Source: Intestinimonas butyriciproducens
Lineage (GTDB): Bacteria > Bacillota > Clostridia > Oscillospirales > Oscillospiraceae
DNA: 64,000 bases
NCBI RefSeq assembly: GCF_004154955.1
Contig: NZ_CP011524.1
Span: 1,984,001-2,048,000, forward strand
Direction of reading: 5' to 3'
A program made the position numbers and the translations under genes. Positions 42,026-48,463 of the stretch are shown piece by piece. Position 1 is the stretch's first letter; the number at the start of each line of letters is the position of its first letter. The notes under the pieces are model-generated. The model made no database searches. It was not told the DNA's origin and worked only from the letters and a program-made list of their open reading frames with translations.

Positions 42026-42277
42026 TCATTCCGTTAAAATAGGAGGCGGATATGGAGTCCTTCTTATCCGCCTTGGCCGTTTCGGTGTCAGCAGCACCGG
42101 AGCGGCTTTCTTTTTGCGGTGTCGGTTGGACAGCCACACCAGCACTCCAGCGACGGCCACGGCCATCCCGGCGATAAGAAGGAAGTCCAGGGGCCCCAGG
42201 GTGCCCATGAGCCCGTCGGCCAGCAGCGCCACGGCCAGGAGGATCGCGGTAGCGGTGCCCTGCAGCGCGTTCCTCAT
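42026..42277 (-). CDS. Small phage membrane protein
   Basis: The 83-residue protein has two membrane helices (TAILLAVALLADGLMGTLGP and LLIAGMAVAVAGVLVWLS) and a strongly basic tail (RHRKKKAAP...KRPRRIRR). Its ATG overlaps the upstream stop (ATGA). The function is unknown. Confidence 0.65.
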   Translation of the reverse strand: MRNALQGTATAILLAVALLADGLMGTLGPLDFLLIAGMAVAVAGVLVWLSNRHRKKKAAPVLLTPKRPRRIRRTPYPPPILTE

Positions 42278-42540
42278 ACAGTCACCCTCCTGATCTGACC
42301 GGGCTGCTCTATGGCCTGGGTGGCCGGGTGGGGGTCTCCGGCGGCAATGTATGCCATAACGGCGTCGGCGTCCACCAGCTTCTTGCGCCCCACCGGGGTT
42401 ACGGGGACCTTGCCGGTTTTGATCAGGTTCCGGATGTAATGCAGGGTCACCTCGGTGTGCGGGTCCTGTTCCTTGATGACGTTCAACACCCCCGCCGCCG
42501 TTCTCATTCTGCGCAAGGGCGCGTCAATCCCTTTTCCCAT
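42274..42540 (-). CDS. Helix-turn-helix protein (excisionase/MerR-like)
   Basis: The 88-residue protein has a winged-helix pattern: EVTLHYIRNLIKTGKVPVTP, then VGRKKLVDADAVMAYIA, in which a short DNA-binding helix is followed by the R/K-KLVD turn of MerR/Xis-like proteins. AGGAGA precedes the ATG at 42540. It may act as excisionase or regulator. Confidence 0.65.
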   Translation of the reverse strand: MGKGIDAPLRRMRTAAGVLNVIKEQDPHTEVTLHYIRNLIKTGKVPVTPVGRKKLVDADAVMAYIAAGDPHPATQAIEQPGQIRRVTV

Positions 42541-43369
42541 CAATGGTCTCCTCATTCACGGCGATGCCGTACTTCACGCACATTTCTTTGACTACAGCGA
42601 TATAGATCTCTATGAGCTTCGCGTCATCCGCGATGACGTCTACCTTAGTGAGCTTGTCCCTTCGGGATTTGCAGACCCCCTCGTCCGCCATGCGGCGGCG
42701 CTTGTTGGTCAGCCGGGTCTCCAGCGACACCCGTGCCCGTTCGTCCACCAGCTTAAAGATTTCCGCCTGAACGTCCCGGATGTACTCGTTCCCGCCCAGC
42801 GCCCGTGCAATCCGGGCGATCAGGCTCCGCGCATCTGGCCGCCACGAATTAGGCGAAAGGGCTACCACGTCCCGGATATCATCCACCTTCTGGTTGACGG
42901 CCTCGATAGCCTTATCCTGCTCCCTCTGCTTCAGCTCAAGGTTGATGAGAACGCGGAGAGTCGGGGACAGCGCGTCTAAATCGGGGACGGCGCTCACAGG
43001 CAGGAATGCCGCCGCCAACACGTCCTTAGCGCGAAGCTGGTACTGCTCCAAATTGGCGGCCAGCTCGGGGGTTTCCGCTTCCATCGTCGGCGTGATTCCG
43101 ATCTTCGCCAGCCAGAGAGGGACGAAGTCCAGTTTGAGGCAAAGGACTTCCTGATTCCCACCACGGGTAGGGAGGACCAAATTTGATCCCCCTTTAGAGA
43201 GCACCTTATCGGCCTGGATATTAGCAATCTGCCGCTTCCTCTGTCCCTCGCTTAGTCCCAAGCCGTCGCACATCCAGCGAACACCGGCCCAGATTTGGCC
43301 GTCGTTGTCTCTGGCGGCCATCAGCTCCGTGCCCATGAAGGGTACAGTCTTGATTTCGAGTTCGTTCAT
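42524..43369 (-). CDS. Phage antirepressor (P22_AR_N domain)
   Basis: The 281-residue protein begins MNELEIKTVPFMGTELMAAR, followed by DNDGQIWAGVRWMCDGLGLS and IGITPTMEAETPELAANLEQ; together these are the P22 antirepressor N-terminal domain. A coiled segment and a C-terminal domain follow (AIAVNEETIDGKRD end). It should counter the CI-type repressor on induction. A remnant of a second antirepressor lies at 45322-45391. Confidence 0.88.
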   Translation of the reverse strand: MNELEIKTVPFMGTELMAARDNDGQIWAGVRWMCDGLGLSEGQRKRQIANIQADKVLSKGGSNLVLPTRGGNQEVLCLKLDFVPLWLAKIGITPTMEAETPELAANLEQYQLRAKDVLAAAFLPVSAVPDLDALSPTLRVLINLELKQREQDKAIEAVNQKVDDIRDVVALSPNSWRPDARSLIARIARALGGNEYIRDVQAEIFKLVDERARVSLETRLTNKRRRMADEGVCKSRRDKLTKVDVIADDAKLIEIYIAVVKEMCVKYGIAVNEETIDGKRD

Positions 43370-43396
43370 GTTGTCTCCTTTCTGCAATAGTCCGGT

Positions 43397-43636
43397 CTAT
43401 TGGACAGGTTGTGTGGTATCCTGTGCCTGCTCAGGCAGGTCCAGAATTTCGCGGATAGCTTGGACGATTTTGGGGGTAGCGAGCTGACCAGTCTGGATCT
43501 TGCACATGTACGACCGGTCAAAATATAGGCCCGTTACCGATGCCACCTGTTCAATCAGCCACGCTTGAGTGTGGTTAATGTCTATAAGGCGCTTTTTTAT
43601 TTCCTTCCCAAATGGTGTCAGTGCGGCACTTTCCAC
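43397..43636 (-). CDS. Cro-like DNA-binding protein
   Basis: The 79-residue protein starts at GTG with GGAGGTG seven bases upstream. IKKRLIDINHTQAWLIEQVA, then SYMCKIQTGQLATPKIVQAI, is a helix-turn-helix of the XRE/Cro kind. It is divergent from the CI-like repressor and shares the operators at 43669-43790. Confidence 0.75.
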   Translation of the reverse strand: MESAALTPFGKEIKKRLIDINHTQAWLIEQVASVTGLYFDRSYMCKIQTGQLATPKIVQAIREILDLPEQAQDTTQPVQ

Positions 43637-43661
43637 GGATTCACCTCCCTTCATTTTGGGA

Positions 43662-43790
43662 TTGACAATTACGCGTATGTGTAATATAGTGTGTCTACAA
43701 GGAACATCATATTACGCTTTCGCGGCCCATGACTGCATTGTATTCTGCTTTCGCGTAAAAGTCAAGGGGCCAAATTATGCTTACGCGTAA
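43662..43790. promoter_or_regulatory. Divergent promoters and operators of immunity region 1
   Basis: Plus strand: TTGACA (43662-43667), 17 bases, TATAGT (43685-43690). Minus strand: TTGACT (43760-43765), 17 bases, TACAAT (43737-43742). Operator-like copies of TTACGCGTAA occur at 43669-43677, 43712-43717 (half), 43751-43758 and 43781-43790 (full palindrome), two of them inside promoter spacers. Confidence 0.75.
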
Positions 43791-43822
43791 TTCGGCGAAG
43801 TGTACAAGAAAGGCTGATGAAT

Positions 43823-44242
43823 ATGTCTGATTTGTACAATCGTATTGCAGAGCTGTGCCAAAATTATGGCATCACAATTACGGCTATGTGCAGAGAGTCG
43901 GGAGCAAGCCGAGCCTCATTGTCCGATTTAAAGGTTGGAAGAAAGCAAAACCTGTCGACGGAAACGCTAGATAAGATTGCAGACTATTTTGGTACAACTG
44001 TCGATTATCTACTGGGCCGTACCGACGATGCTGAGAACAACGATCGCTTTGGGCTCGACATTTCAGATGATGAGATTCGTGAGCTTGAAGAAACAAAAAA
44101 AGCGCCCACCCCGGAGGGTGAGCGTCCAAAAAGCAAACTGCGGTCTATCGCGCGCCTAGAAGATTCCAAGATTACGCCCGAACAGGATGAACAGATTGCG
44201 GATTATATTGATTTTCTGCTTTCTAAGAAAAAGGAGCTATGA
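43823..44242 (+). CDS. CI-like XRE repressor
   Basis: The 139-residue protein has an N-terminal XRE domain (LCQNYGITITAMCRESGASR, then LSTETLDKIADYFGTTVDYL) and a charged tail. The ATG at 43823 has suitable spacing from AAAGG; the ATG at 43817 is too close. Coupled by ATGA to an ImmA-type protease gene, it is the likely repressor of immunity region 1. Confidence 0.88.
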   Translation: MSDLYNRIAELCQNYGITITAMCRESGASRASLSDLKVGRKQNLSTETLDKIADYFGTTVDYLLGRTDDAENNDRFGLDISDDEIRELEETKKAPTPEGERPKSKLRSIARLEDSKITPEQDEQIADYIDFLLSKKKEL

Positions 44243-45309
44243 GTGCAAATATTATTAAGTATCGCAAAGCGTTTGACACATCCCAAACCCTACTCGATAT
44301 AACCGGCACTGACGAATTTCCTCTTGATTTTGATGTCTTATTTTCTAAGAAAAAAGGTGCCCAAATCCTTGTTTCCAGCCTTAAGGATTACAATACGTGG
44401 ATCTCCTCAAAAAATTTGCAAAAGTGGGTGCCCCTATTTATTGCGGATGCAAAGTGTTTTTACTATTCAGATAGAGATACGTACATGATAATCTATAATG
44501 AGTGTCGGCCCGAAGCTAGGATACGGTTTTCCTTGGCGCACGAGTTAGGTCATATTGTTCTGGAACATCTGAATGATGAGCGTACAGAACTTTCCAGAGG
44601 GGGCGTTGATGACCCTACCTACTATGCTATGGAGGGGGCTGCAAACACATTTGCAGGGAATTTACTTGCGCCGCCCATACTTATTGACGACTTTCTCTCC
44701 GGATCAAAATTTGATGTTGAGCGCATTTCTACCCGCTTTAACATTTCGCCAAGTGCTACAAAAGCCTATAGAGCAGAGGATTATAAATACTGGAAATCAT
44801 TAACTCCGAGCAAGCATGAAAAGGCCATCTTGAAAAGGTGTCATTCGGCATTACATAAGCACATTTGCATTGACTGCGGCGCAACCTTTGAAATTGAAGG
44901 TTCTCTGTTTTGCCCGATTTGCGGTGCAAGTTCATCGAGTTTGTACTATCGAGGAAAGGATAGTGTTGATGTGATATACCCTGGAGTAGAGCTCAATAAA
45001 AGCGGGCAGGCTAAACAATGCGTGCAATGTAAAAATGAAGAACACTTAGAGAAGTCTACATACTGTATGATATGCGGAAAAACTATTGTTAATCAGTGTA
45101 CATATGCAATCGCCAACAATGTGCCTTGCGAGTATAATCCATGCTCACACGATGAGCCGCTTCCGGGGAATGCCCGATTCTGTCCCTATTGTGGGAGTGA
45201 AACTACCTTCCTCAAGGACGGGGTGCTCCGCCCTTGGGATGCGCCTCAAAAGCCACGTCTATTTGCTGCCCTTGACAGCGAGGAGGACGACAGTCCTCTT
45301 CCTTTTTAG
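44239..45309 (+). CDS. ImmA/IrrE metallopeptidase fused to zinc-ribbon repeats
   Basis: The 356-residue protein has an ImmA/IrrE domain with zinc motif AHELGHIVLEH. From about residue 205 it carries several CxxC-type ribbons: CIDCG/CPICG, CVQCK, CMICG and CPYCG. ImmA-type proteases cleave the partner repressor during induction. The C-terminal zinc-ribbon array is not part of the usual ImmA and may bind nucleic acid or sense stress. GC content is markedly lower than in the host genes. Confidence 0.85.
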   Translation: MSANIIKYRKAFDTSQTLLDITGTDEFPLDFDVLFSKKKGAQILVSSLKDYNTWISSKNLQKWVPLFIADAKCFYYSDRDTYMIIYNECRPEARIRFSLAHELGHIVLEHLNDERTELSRGGVDDPTYYAMEGAANTFAGNLLAPPILIDDFLSGSKFDVERISTRFNISPSATKAYRAEDYKYWKSLTPSKHEKAILKRCHSALHKHICIDCGATFEIEGSLFCPICGASSSSLYYRGKDSVDVIYPGVELNKSGQAKQCVQCKNEEHLEKSTYCMICGKTIVNQCTYAIANNVPCEYNPCSHDEPLPGNARFCPYCGSETTFLKDGVLRPWDAPQKPRLFAALDSEEDDSPLPF

Positions 45310-45321
45310 CAAGATACACCA

Positions 45322-45391
45322 CCGAGTGGCATACGCCGCCATGAGGTCTGTGCCCAGGAAGGGCACCCGTTTGATTTCGAGTTTGTTTTCC
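45322..45391 (-). pseudogene. Remnant of a second antirepressor gene
   Basis: The minus strand reads NKLEIKRVPFLGTDLMAAYA, matching the antirepressor start at 43369 (NELEIKTVPFMGTELMAAR), with AAAGGAG before it. The start codon is lost and the frame continues without similarity into the 3' end of the ImmA gene. Confidence 0.7.
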
Positions 45392-45412
45392 CTTTTGATC
45401 TCCTTTCTAAAC

Positions 45413-45553
45413 TTACTCCTCGACCAGCTGCTTCAGCGCCGCTTGCAGCCTGGTCTCTACGCTCTTTGGCTCGTAATGACCGTTAAGCACCCCACTCAAA
45501 TACTTAGGATTCCACCCCACGGCTTTGGCCAGTTGCTTAGATGAACAGGACAA
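45413..45553 (-). CDS. Small HTH-like ORF, start uncertain
   Basis: A frame of 46 residues, KQLAKAVGWNPKYLSGVLNG then HYEPKSVETRLQAALKQLVE, has the pattern of a helix-turn-helix. The only starts are a TTG with a poorly spaced GGAGG, or an out-of-frame ATG at 45569, so it may be frameshifted. Confidence 0.4.
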   Translation of the reverse strand: MSCSSKQLAKAVGWNPKYLSGVLNGHYEPKSVETRLQAALKQLVEE

Positions 45554-45565
45554 CCTCCAACCAGC

Positions 45566-45691
45566 TCATGCTACATCCTCCTTGCGTACAAACTTGATCT
45601 TGATGTCCACATCGTACTTTTCCGACAGAATCTCCGAGAGCACCGCCGCCAGGCGTTCAACATTCAAGTGGTTCGTCTGCTCGTGTTCCAC
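45566..45691 (-). CDS. Small phage protein of immunity region 2
   Basis: A GTG start with AAGGAGGTG upstream encodes 41 residues (VEHEQTNHLNVERLAAVLSE, then a charged beta-like tail KYDVDIKIKFVRKEDV). No family is recognised. Confidence 0.5.
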   Translation of the reverse strand: MEHEQTNHLNVERLAAVLSEILSEKYDVDIKIKFVRKEDVA

Positions 45692-45732
45692 TCAAATCAC
45701 CTCCTTCCTATCTAGCTGGCGTTGAGGTCATA

Positions 45733-46380
45733 TCAACTCGCCGCCAGCCTCTGCTGGAGCAGCATCCGCTTAATTTGCTGGTAATCCATCCGCATCTCCA
45801 CCAGTACGCCTATCTGCTTCGTGATGCGCACAACGTTGTCCATCTCTTCCGCAGTTAGATAATCGGCGGCCACCGAACCTTTCGGGGCGTTCCGCGCTTT
45901 GCGAAGCTGGGCGGCGCTCATCCCGAAGGCCGCGCGATACGCGAGGTCGGTATAGTGCTTGTACCACATCCCCTTGTGAGGGCTTTCCGGGATGCAGTCC
46001 CTGATTGCGTCCGTCAGGTCTCTCCGGGTCGGGAGCATCTTTGCCCGGTTGACCTGCCGACTGACCAATTCTCTCCGCATTGCGTAGAACTGCCTGACCA
46101 ATTCCTTTTTGAAGGCCACTACGGTAGGCGTGTTCTTGAGCAGTGTCATCAGGAAGGTGGCTTGCTCTTCGTTCAGCTTGACAATCTCCTCTGGGCGACC
46201 CCCGGAGCTTTCTGTCTCATATGCGCCCAAAAGTCCAAACTCCAAAAATGTGGATTCGTGTTTCCGGATAGCGTCTTTAACGCGGCGGTGGTTCATACCG
46301 GTTACTTCCGCAATCACCTTTGATGTGGTGAAGGGTATCGCGTCTAGTCTGTTTGGGTCCAAAAAGACTAAGTCGTTCAT
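45733..46380 (-). CDS. Rha-family phage regulatory protein
   Basis: The 215-residue protein has the Phage_pRha pattern: FTTSKVIAEVTGMNHRRVKD, then PEEIVKLNEEQATFLMTLLK and AFKKELVRQFYAM. Rha-type proteins interfere with or control phage growth. It is the second gene after the Cro-like gene of immunity region 2. Confidence 0.85.
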   Translation of the reverse strand: MNDLVFLDPNRLDAIPFTTSKVIAEVTGMNHRRVKDAIRKHESTFLEFGLLGAYETESSGGRPEEIVKLNEEQATFLMTLLKNTPTVVAFKKELVRQFYAMRRELVSRQVNRAKMLPTRRDLTDAIRDCIPESPHKGMWYKHYTDLAYRAAFGMSAAQLRKARNAPKGSVAADYLTAEEMDNVVRITKQIGVLVEMRMDYQQIKRMLLQQRLAAS

Positions 46381-46401
46381 TGTGACTCCCTTCTGGTTGA
46401 T

Positions 46402-46632
46402 TTATCTCATTTCATTTGGTACGTATCGTGTACCTTCTTCGGCAAAAAAAATTTCAATAGGATTGTCAATTCCGAGCAATAGAATCATTTTCGATATTTC
46501 ATCGCTATCAAATATGCCCTTTTTCATTTTTGAATAGAAGGTCTTTTCAGTCATTCCAAGTTGTTTTGCAACCCTTCTTTGTGATAAACCGCGCTCTGCA
46601 ATAAGACCACGCAACCTGCTCGTTGCAACCAT
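46402..46632 (-). CDS. Cro-like XRE protein of immunity region 2
   Basis: The 76-residue protein MVATSRLRGLIAERGLSQRR, then VAKQLGMTEKTFYSKMKKGI, is a compact XRE domain (DUF739-like). GGAGGTG precedes the ATG at 46632. Its promoter overlaps operators facing the divergent repressor. Confidence 0.82.
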   Translation of the reverse strand: MVATSRLRGLIAERGLSQRRVAKQLGMTEKTFYSKMKKGIFDSDEISKMILLLGIDNPIEIFFAEEGTRYVPNEMR

Positions 46633-46659
46633 CGTAATCACCTCCACCTAGTACGCCTT

Positions 46660-46757
46660 ACGTACCAAGTATACCAAAACGTTCTGGTACGTGTCAAGCG
46701 ATTTTTGAAGATAATTAAAATATTTTTTGTTGCACATTACGCAATTTGTGTTATAAT
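46660..46757. promoter_or_regulatory. Divergent promoters and operators of immunity region 2
   Basis: Minus strand: TTGACA (46692-46697), 18 bases, TATACT (46668-46673). Plus strand: TTGCAC (46730-46735), 16 bases, TATAAT (46752-46757). An inverted repeat ACGTACCA (46660-46667) / TGGTACGT (46685-46692) straddles the minus-strand -10. A further TGGTACGT lies inside the Cro-like gene near 46417. Confidence 0.78.
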
Positions 46758-46787
46758 GAACGCACAAATGATTGGAGTGTGAACGTG

Positions 46788-47273
46788 ATGAGCGTCGGCC
46801 AAAACATAAAACAGCGAAGGCGAATGCTAGATATGACGCTAGAAGACGTCGCAAAAGATGTCGGTGTTAGTCGGCAAACGCTCAGCCGATATGAAACAGG
46901 TGTGATAGGAAATATCCCGTCGGATAAGATTGAATTGCTCGCTAAATCGCTTCGTACAACACCTGCCTATCTTATGGGGTGGGAAGACGAAAAGGGCGTT
47001 ACGGACATTGGGCTAGTAGCTATTGAAATTGCCAAAAAATATGGGTTGGATGCATCTGTAGTTTATGACGCAATGGACAATCTGGATCGCTTGCTTCCGA
47101 TTGACGAGCAAGCGATCATTGCCGAGGTAAAAAGAATGAGGCCCACCCCCGTTTCCGAGAGTGGGCCTATTGATCCGCGCGATAAAAAGTTTCTTGAGTT
47201 GTTCAGCCAGTTAACGCCAGACCAGAAAGAGTTGGTCCTCGCCCAGCTAAGAGTCCTAAAAGAGCGTCAATGA
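46788..47273 (+). CDS. XRE-family repressor of immunity region 2
   Basis: The 161-residue protein has an N-terminal HTH (MSVGQNIKQRRRMLDMTLED, VGVSRQTLSRYETGVIGNIP, PAYLMGWED) and a helical tail ending LELFSQLTPDQKELVLAQLR. It lacks an S24 peptidase domain, so RecA-type self-cleavage is not expected. The operator motif differs from that of immunity region 1. Confidence 0.85.
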   Translation: MSVGQNIKQRRRMLDMTLEDVAKDVGVSRQTLSRYETGVIGNIPSDKIELLAKSLRTTPAYLMGWEDEKGVTDIGLVAIEIAKKYGLDASVVYDAMDNLDRLLPIDEQAIIAEVKRMRPTPVSESGPIDPRDKKFLELFSQLTPDQKELVLAQLRVLKERQ

Positions 47274-47379
47274 TTTCATCTTTATTTCCATCACTTAACT
47301 GACTAAAAAGCTGCGCAGCTTCTTTGTCAATGCCTTGGAGCACCTCGCTCTTTGGGGTTTGATTTATGGTACTGGTCAT
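47203..47379 (-). CDS. Small ORF overlapping the repressor 3' end
   Basis: The 58-residue frame starts MTSTINQTPKSEVLQGIDKE with GGGAGGAG upstream. It then reads LFSQLSDGNKDEIIDALLGL, resembling the repressor's own C-terminal LFSQLTPDQKELVLAQLRVL. Its last 71 bases are antisense to the repressor gene. It may be a convergent regulator or partner; the function is unknown. Confidence 0.45.
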   Translation of the reverse strand: MTSTINQTPKSEVLQGIDKEAAQLFSQLSDGNKDEIIDALLGLLAGRGPTLSGLALTG

Positions 47380-47883
47380 AGACGCTCCTCCCTTTATCCT
47401 CTGTTCTAATTTATTATATCGAAAATCCGGGTTCTGCGCAATTCTTTTGCTCACACAATATTACTGTGTACAGCCCGTATTAGTCGCGCTCAAACTATAT
47501 CTTGGCCATGGCCCATTATACCGGGAATCCCAACATAAGCCCAATAGAGCGCGCCCACGTAGCTTGCGCCTCAAATTCCTAAGCGCCGTCGAGTACAATT
47601 TATAGTAATATTTAGCGGAATTATTTCTTTTCACTTCATTTTAAATTAGCAATGCAACTAAAACTTTGCGGGCAAAGGTGTACGCTCTTTTCTGGCGGTA
47701 TATGTCGCCATGAGGACCGGCTAAGAGATTGCCACACACGCTGTAGTGTTCCGTGGTACCAAAGTGCCCGTCATCCATCACAGGCGGGGCCCTTGGTCTG
47801 TTTGATTATCCGGCAGATTTGGCGCTATCTGGTGGCTCAACCCTGAGAGGTGCGCTTCAGATCAGAGCGGAGGTGTCATAATG
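47380..47883. other. Intergenic stretch without recognised genes
   Basis: About 500 bases between immunity region 2 and the type I toxin locus. Base composition is mixed and I see no supported ORF, known RNA or repeat, apart from a TGGCGGTATATGTCGCCA inverted pattern near 47693-47710. Confidence 0.5.
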
Positions 47884-47908
47884 CAAAAAAGCCGCCCGAA
47901 GGCGGCTC

Positions 47909-48136
47909 TTGACAATCTCATATCTGGCGGTTATACTGAAATCAGAAAGAGGGCGCTACCGGCAGACGGTCAGCCCCTCGCTGTGTTACAAGAAGTAACC
48001 GCTGAGCTGGGGAGCTTGTGGGCGGTTACTTCGAAAAAAGTATAAGGCGGCGCTACCGGCAGACGGTCAGCCCCTTATGCTTGAGCTACAAGAAGTAACC
48101 GCGCAGTTGGGGAACTGGGGGCGGTTACTTCTTTTT
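47909..48136 (+). ncRNA. Antitoxin RNA locus of type I system 2, tandemly duplicated
   Basis: Promoter TTGACA (47909-47914), 17 bases, TATACT (47932-47937). Two similar units of about 100 bases follow. Each has GCGCTACCGGCAGACGGTCA (from 47953 and 48051), ACAAGAAGTAACCGC and a hairpin closing GCGGTTACTTC. The second hairpin is followed by TTTTTT and overlaps the 3' end of the opposed toxin gene, the layout of ratA-like antitoxins. Confidence 0.75.
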
Positions 48137-48208
48137 TATCTGGAAAACCAGACCGATAATGCCGATGATGACAAGCGAGTAAGCAAAAAGCTCACTGTAT
48201 GTAACCAT
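48125..48208 (-). CDS. Putative holin-like toxin (TxpA/BsrG-type)
   Basis: The 27-residue peptide MVTYSELFAYSLVIIGIIGL ends VFQIKKK: a short head, one membrane helix and a lysine tail, as in the holin-like toxin family. GGGAGGTGAGG precedes the ATG and is sequestered by CCCCTCC upstream, a usual translation block of type I toxins. Antisense RNA from 47909 overlaps its 3' end. Confidence 0.85.
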   Translation of the reverse strand: MVTYSELFAYSLVIIGIIGLVFQIKKK

Positions 48209-48336
48209 GGCCTCACCTCCCCTCCTTTGCAGGAGGGGGCAAGAAGTCCCCTCCGGGATGGAGGGACCAACCGCCTACCGTTGCGGATAGCGCCGTCGCC
48301 AGAATATCACACTTTTTGACAGAGCGCAACAATAAA

Positions 48337-48372
48337 AAAGTCCTCCCGGCGCTACCAACACCGGAAGGACAG
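48337..48372 (-). terminator. Hairpin with T-run upstream of the integrase
   Basis: On the minus strand GTCCTTCCGG...CCGGGAGGACTTTTTTA. It may shield the toxin region from transcription out of the integrase side. Confidence 0.6.
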
Positions 48373-48463
48373 GCAAAATGACCCAGACCACTAAATCAAG
48401 GCCCCTTTGCGCCCTTTTATGATAGCATAAAAAGGGCCTGGGTGCAAGAAAAAGGAGGACCCA

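Noticed and set aside
47944-48136. Possible CRISPR array, because of repeated blocks
   Set aside because: Only two long units with matching hairpins; no regular short repeats or unique spacers and no cas genes. The layout fits a duplicated antitoxin RNA.
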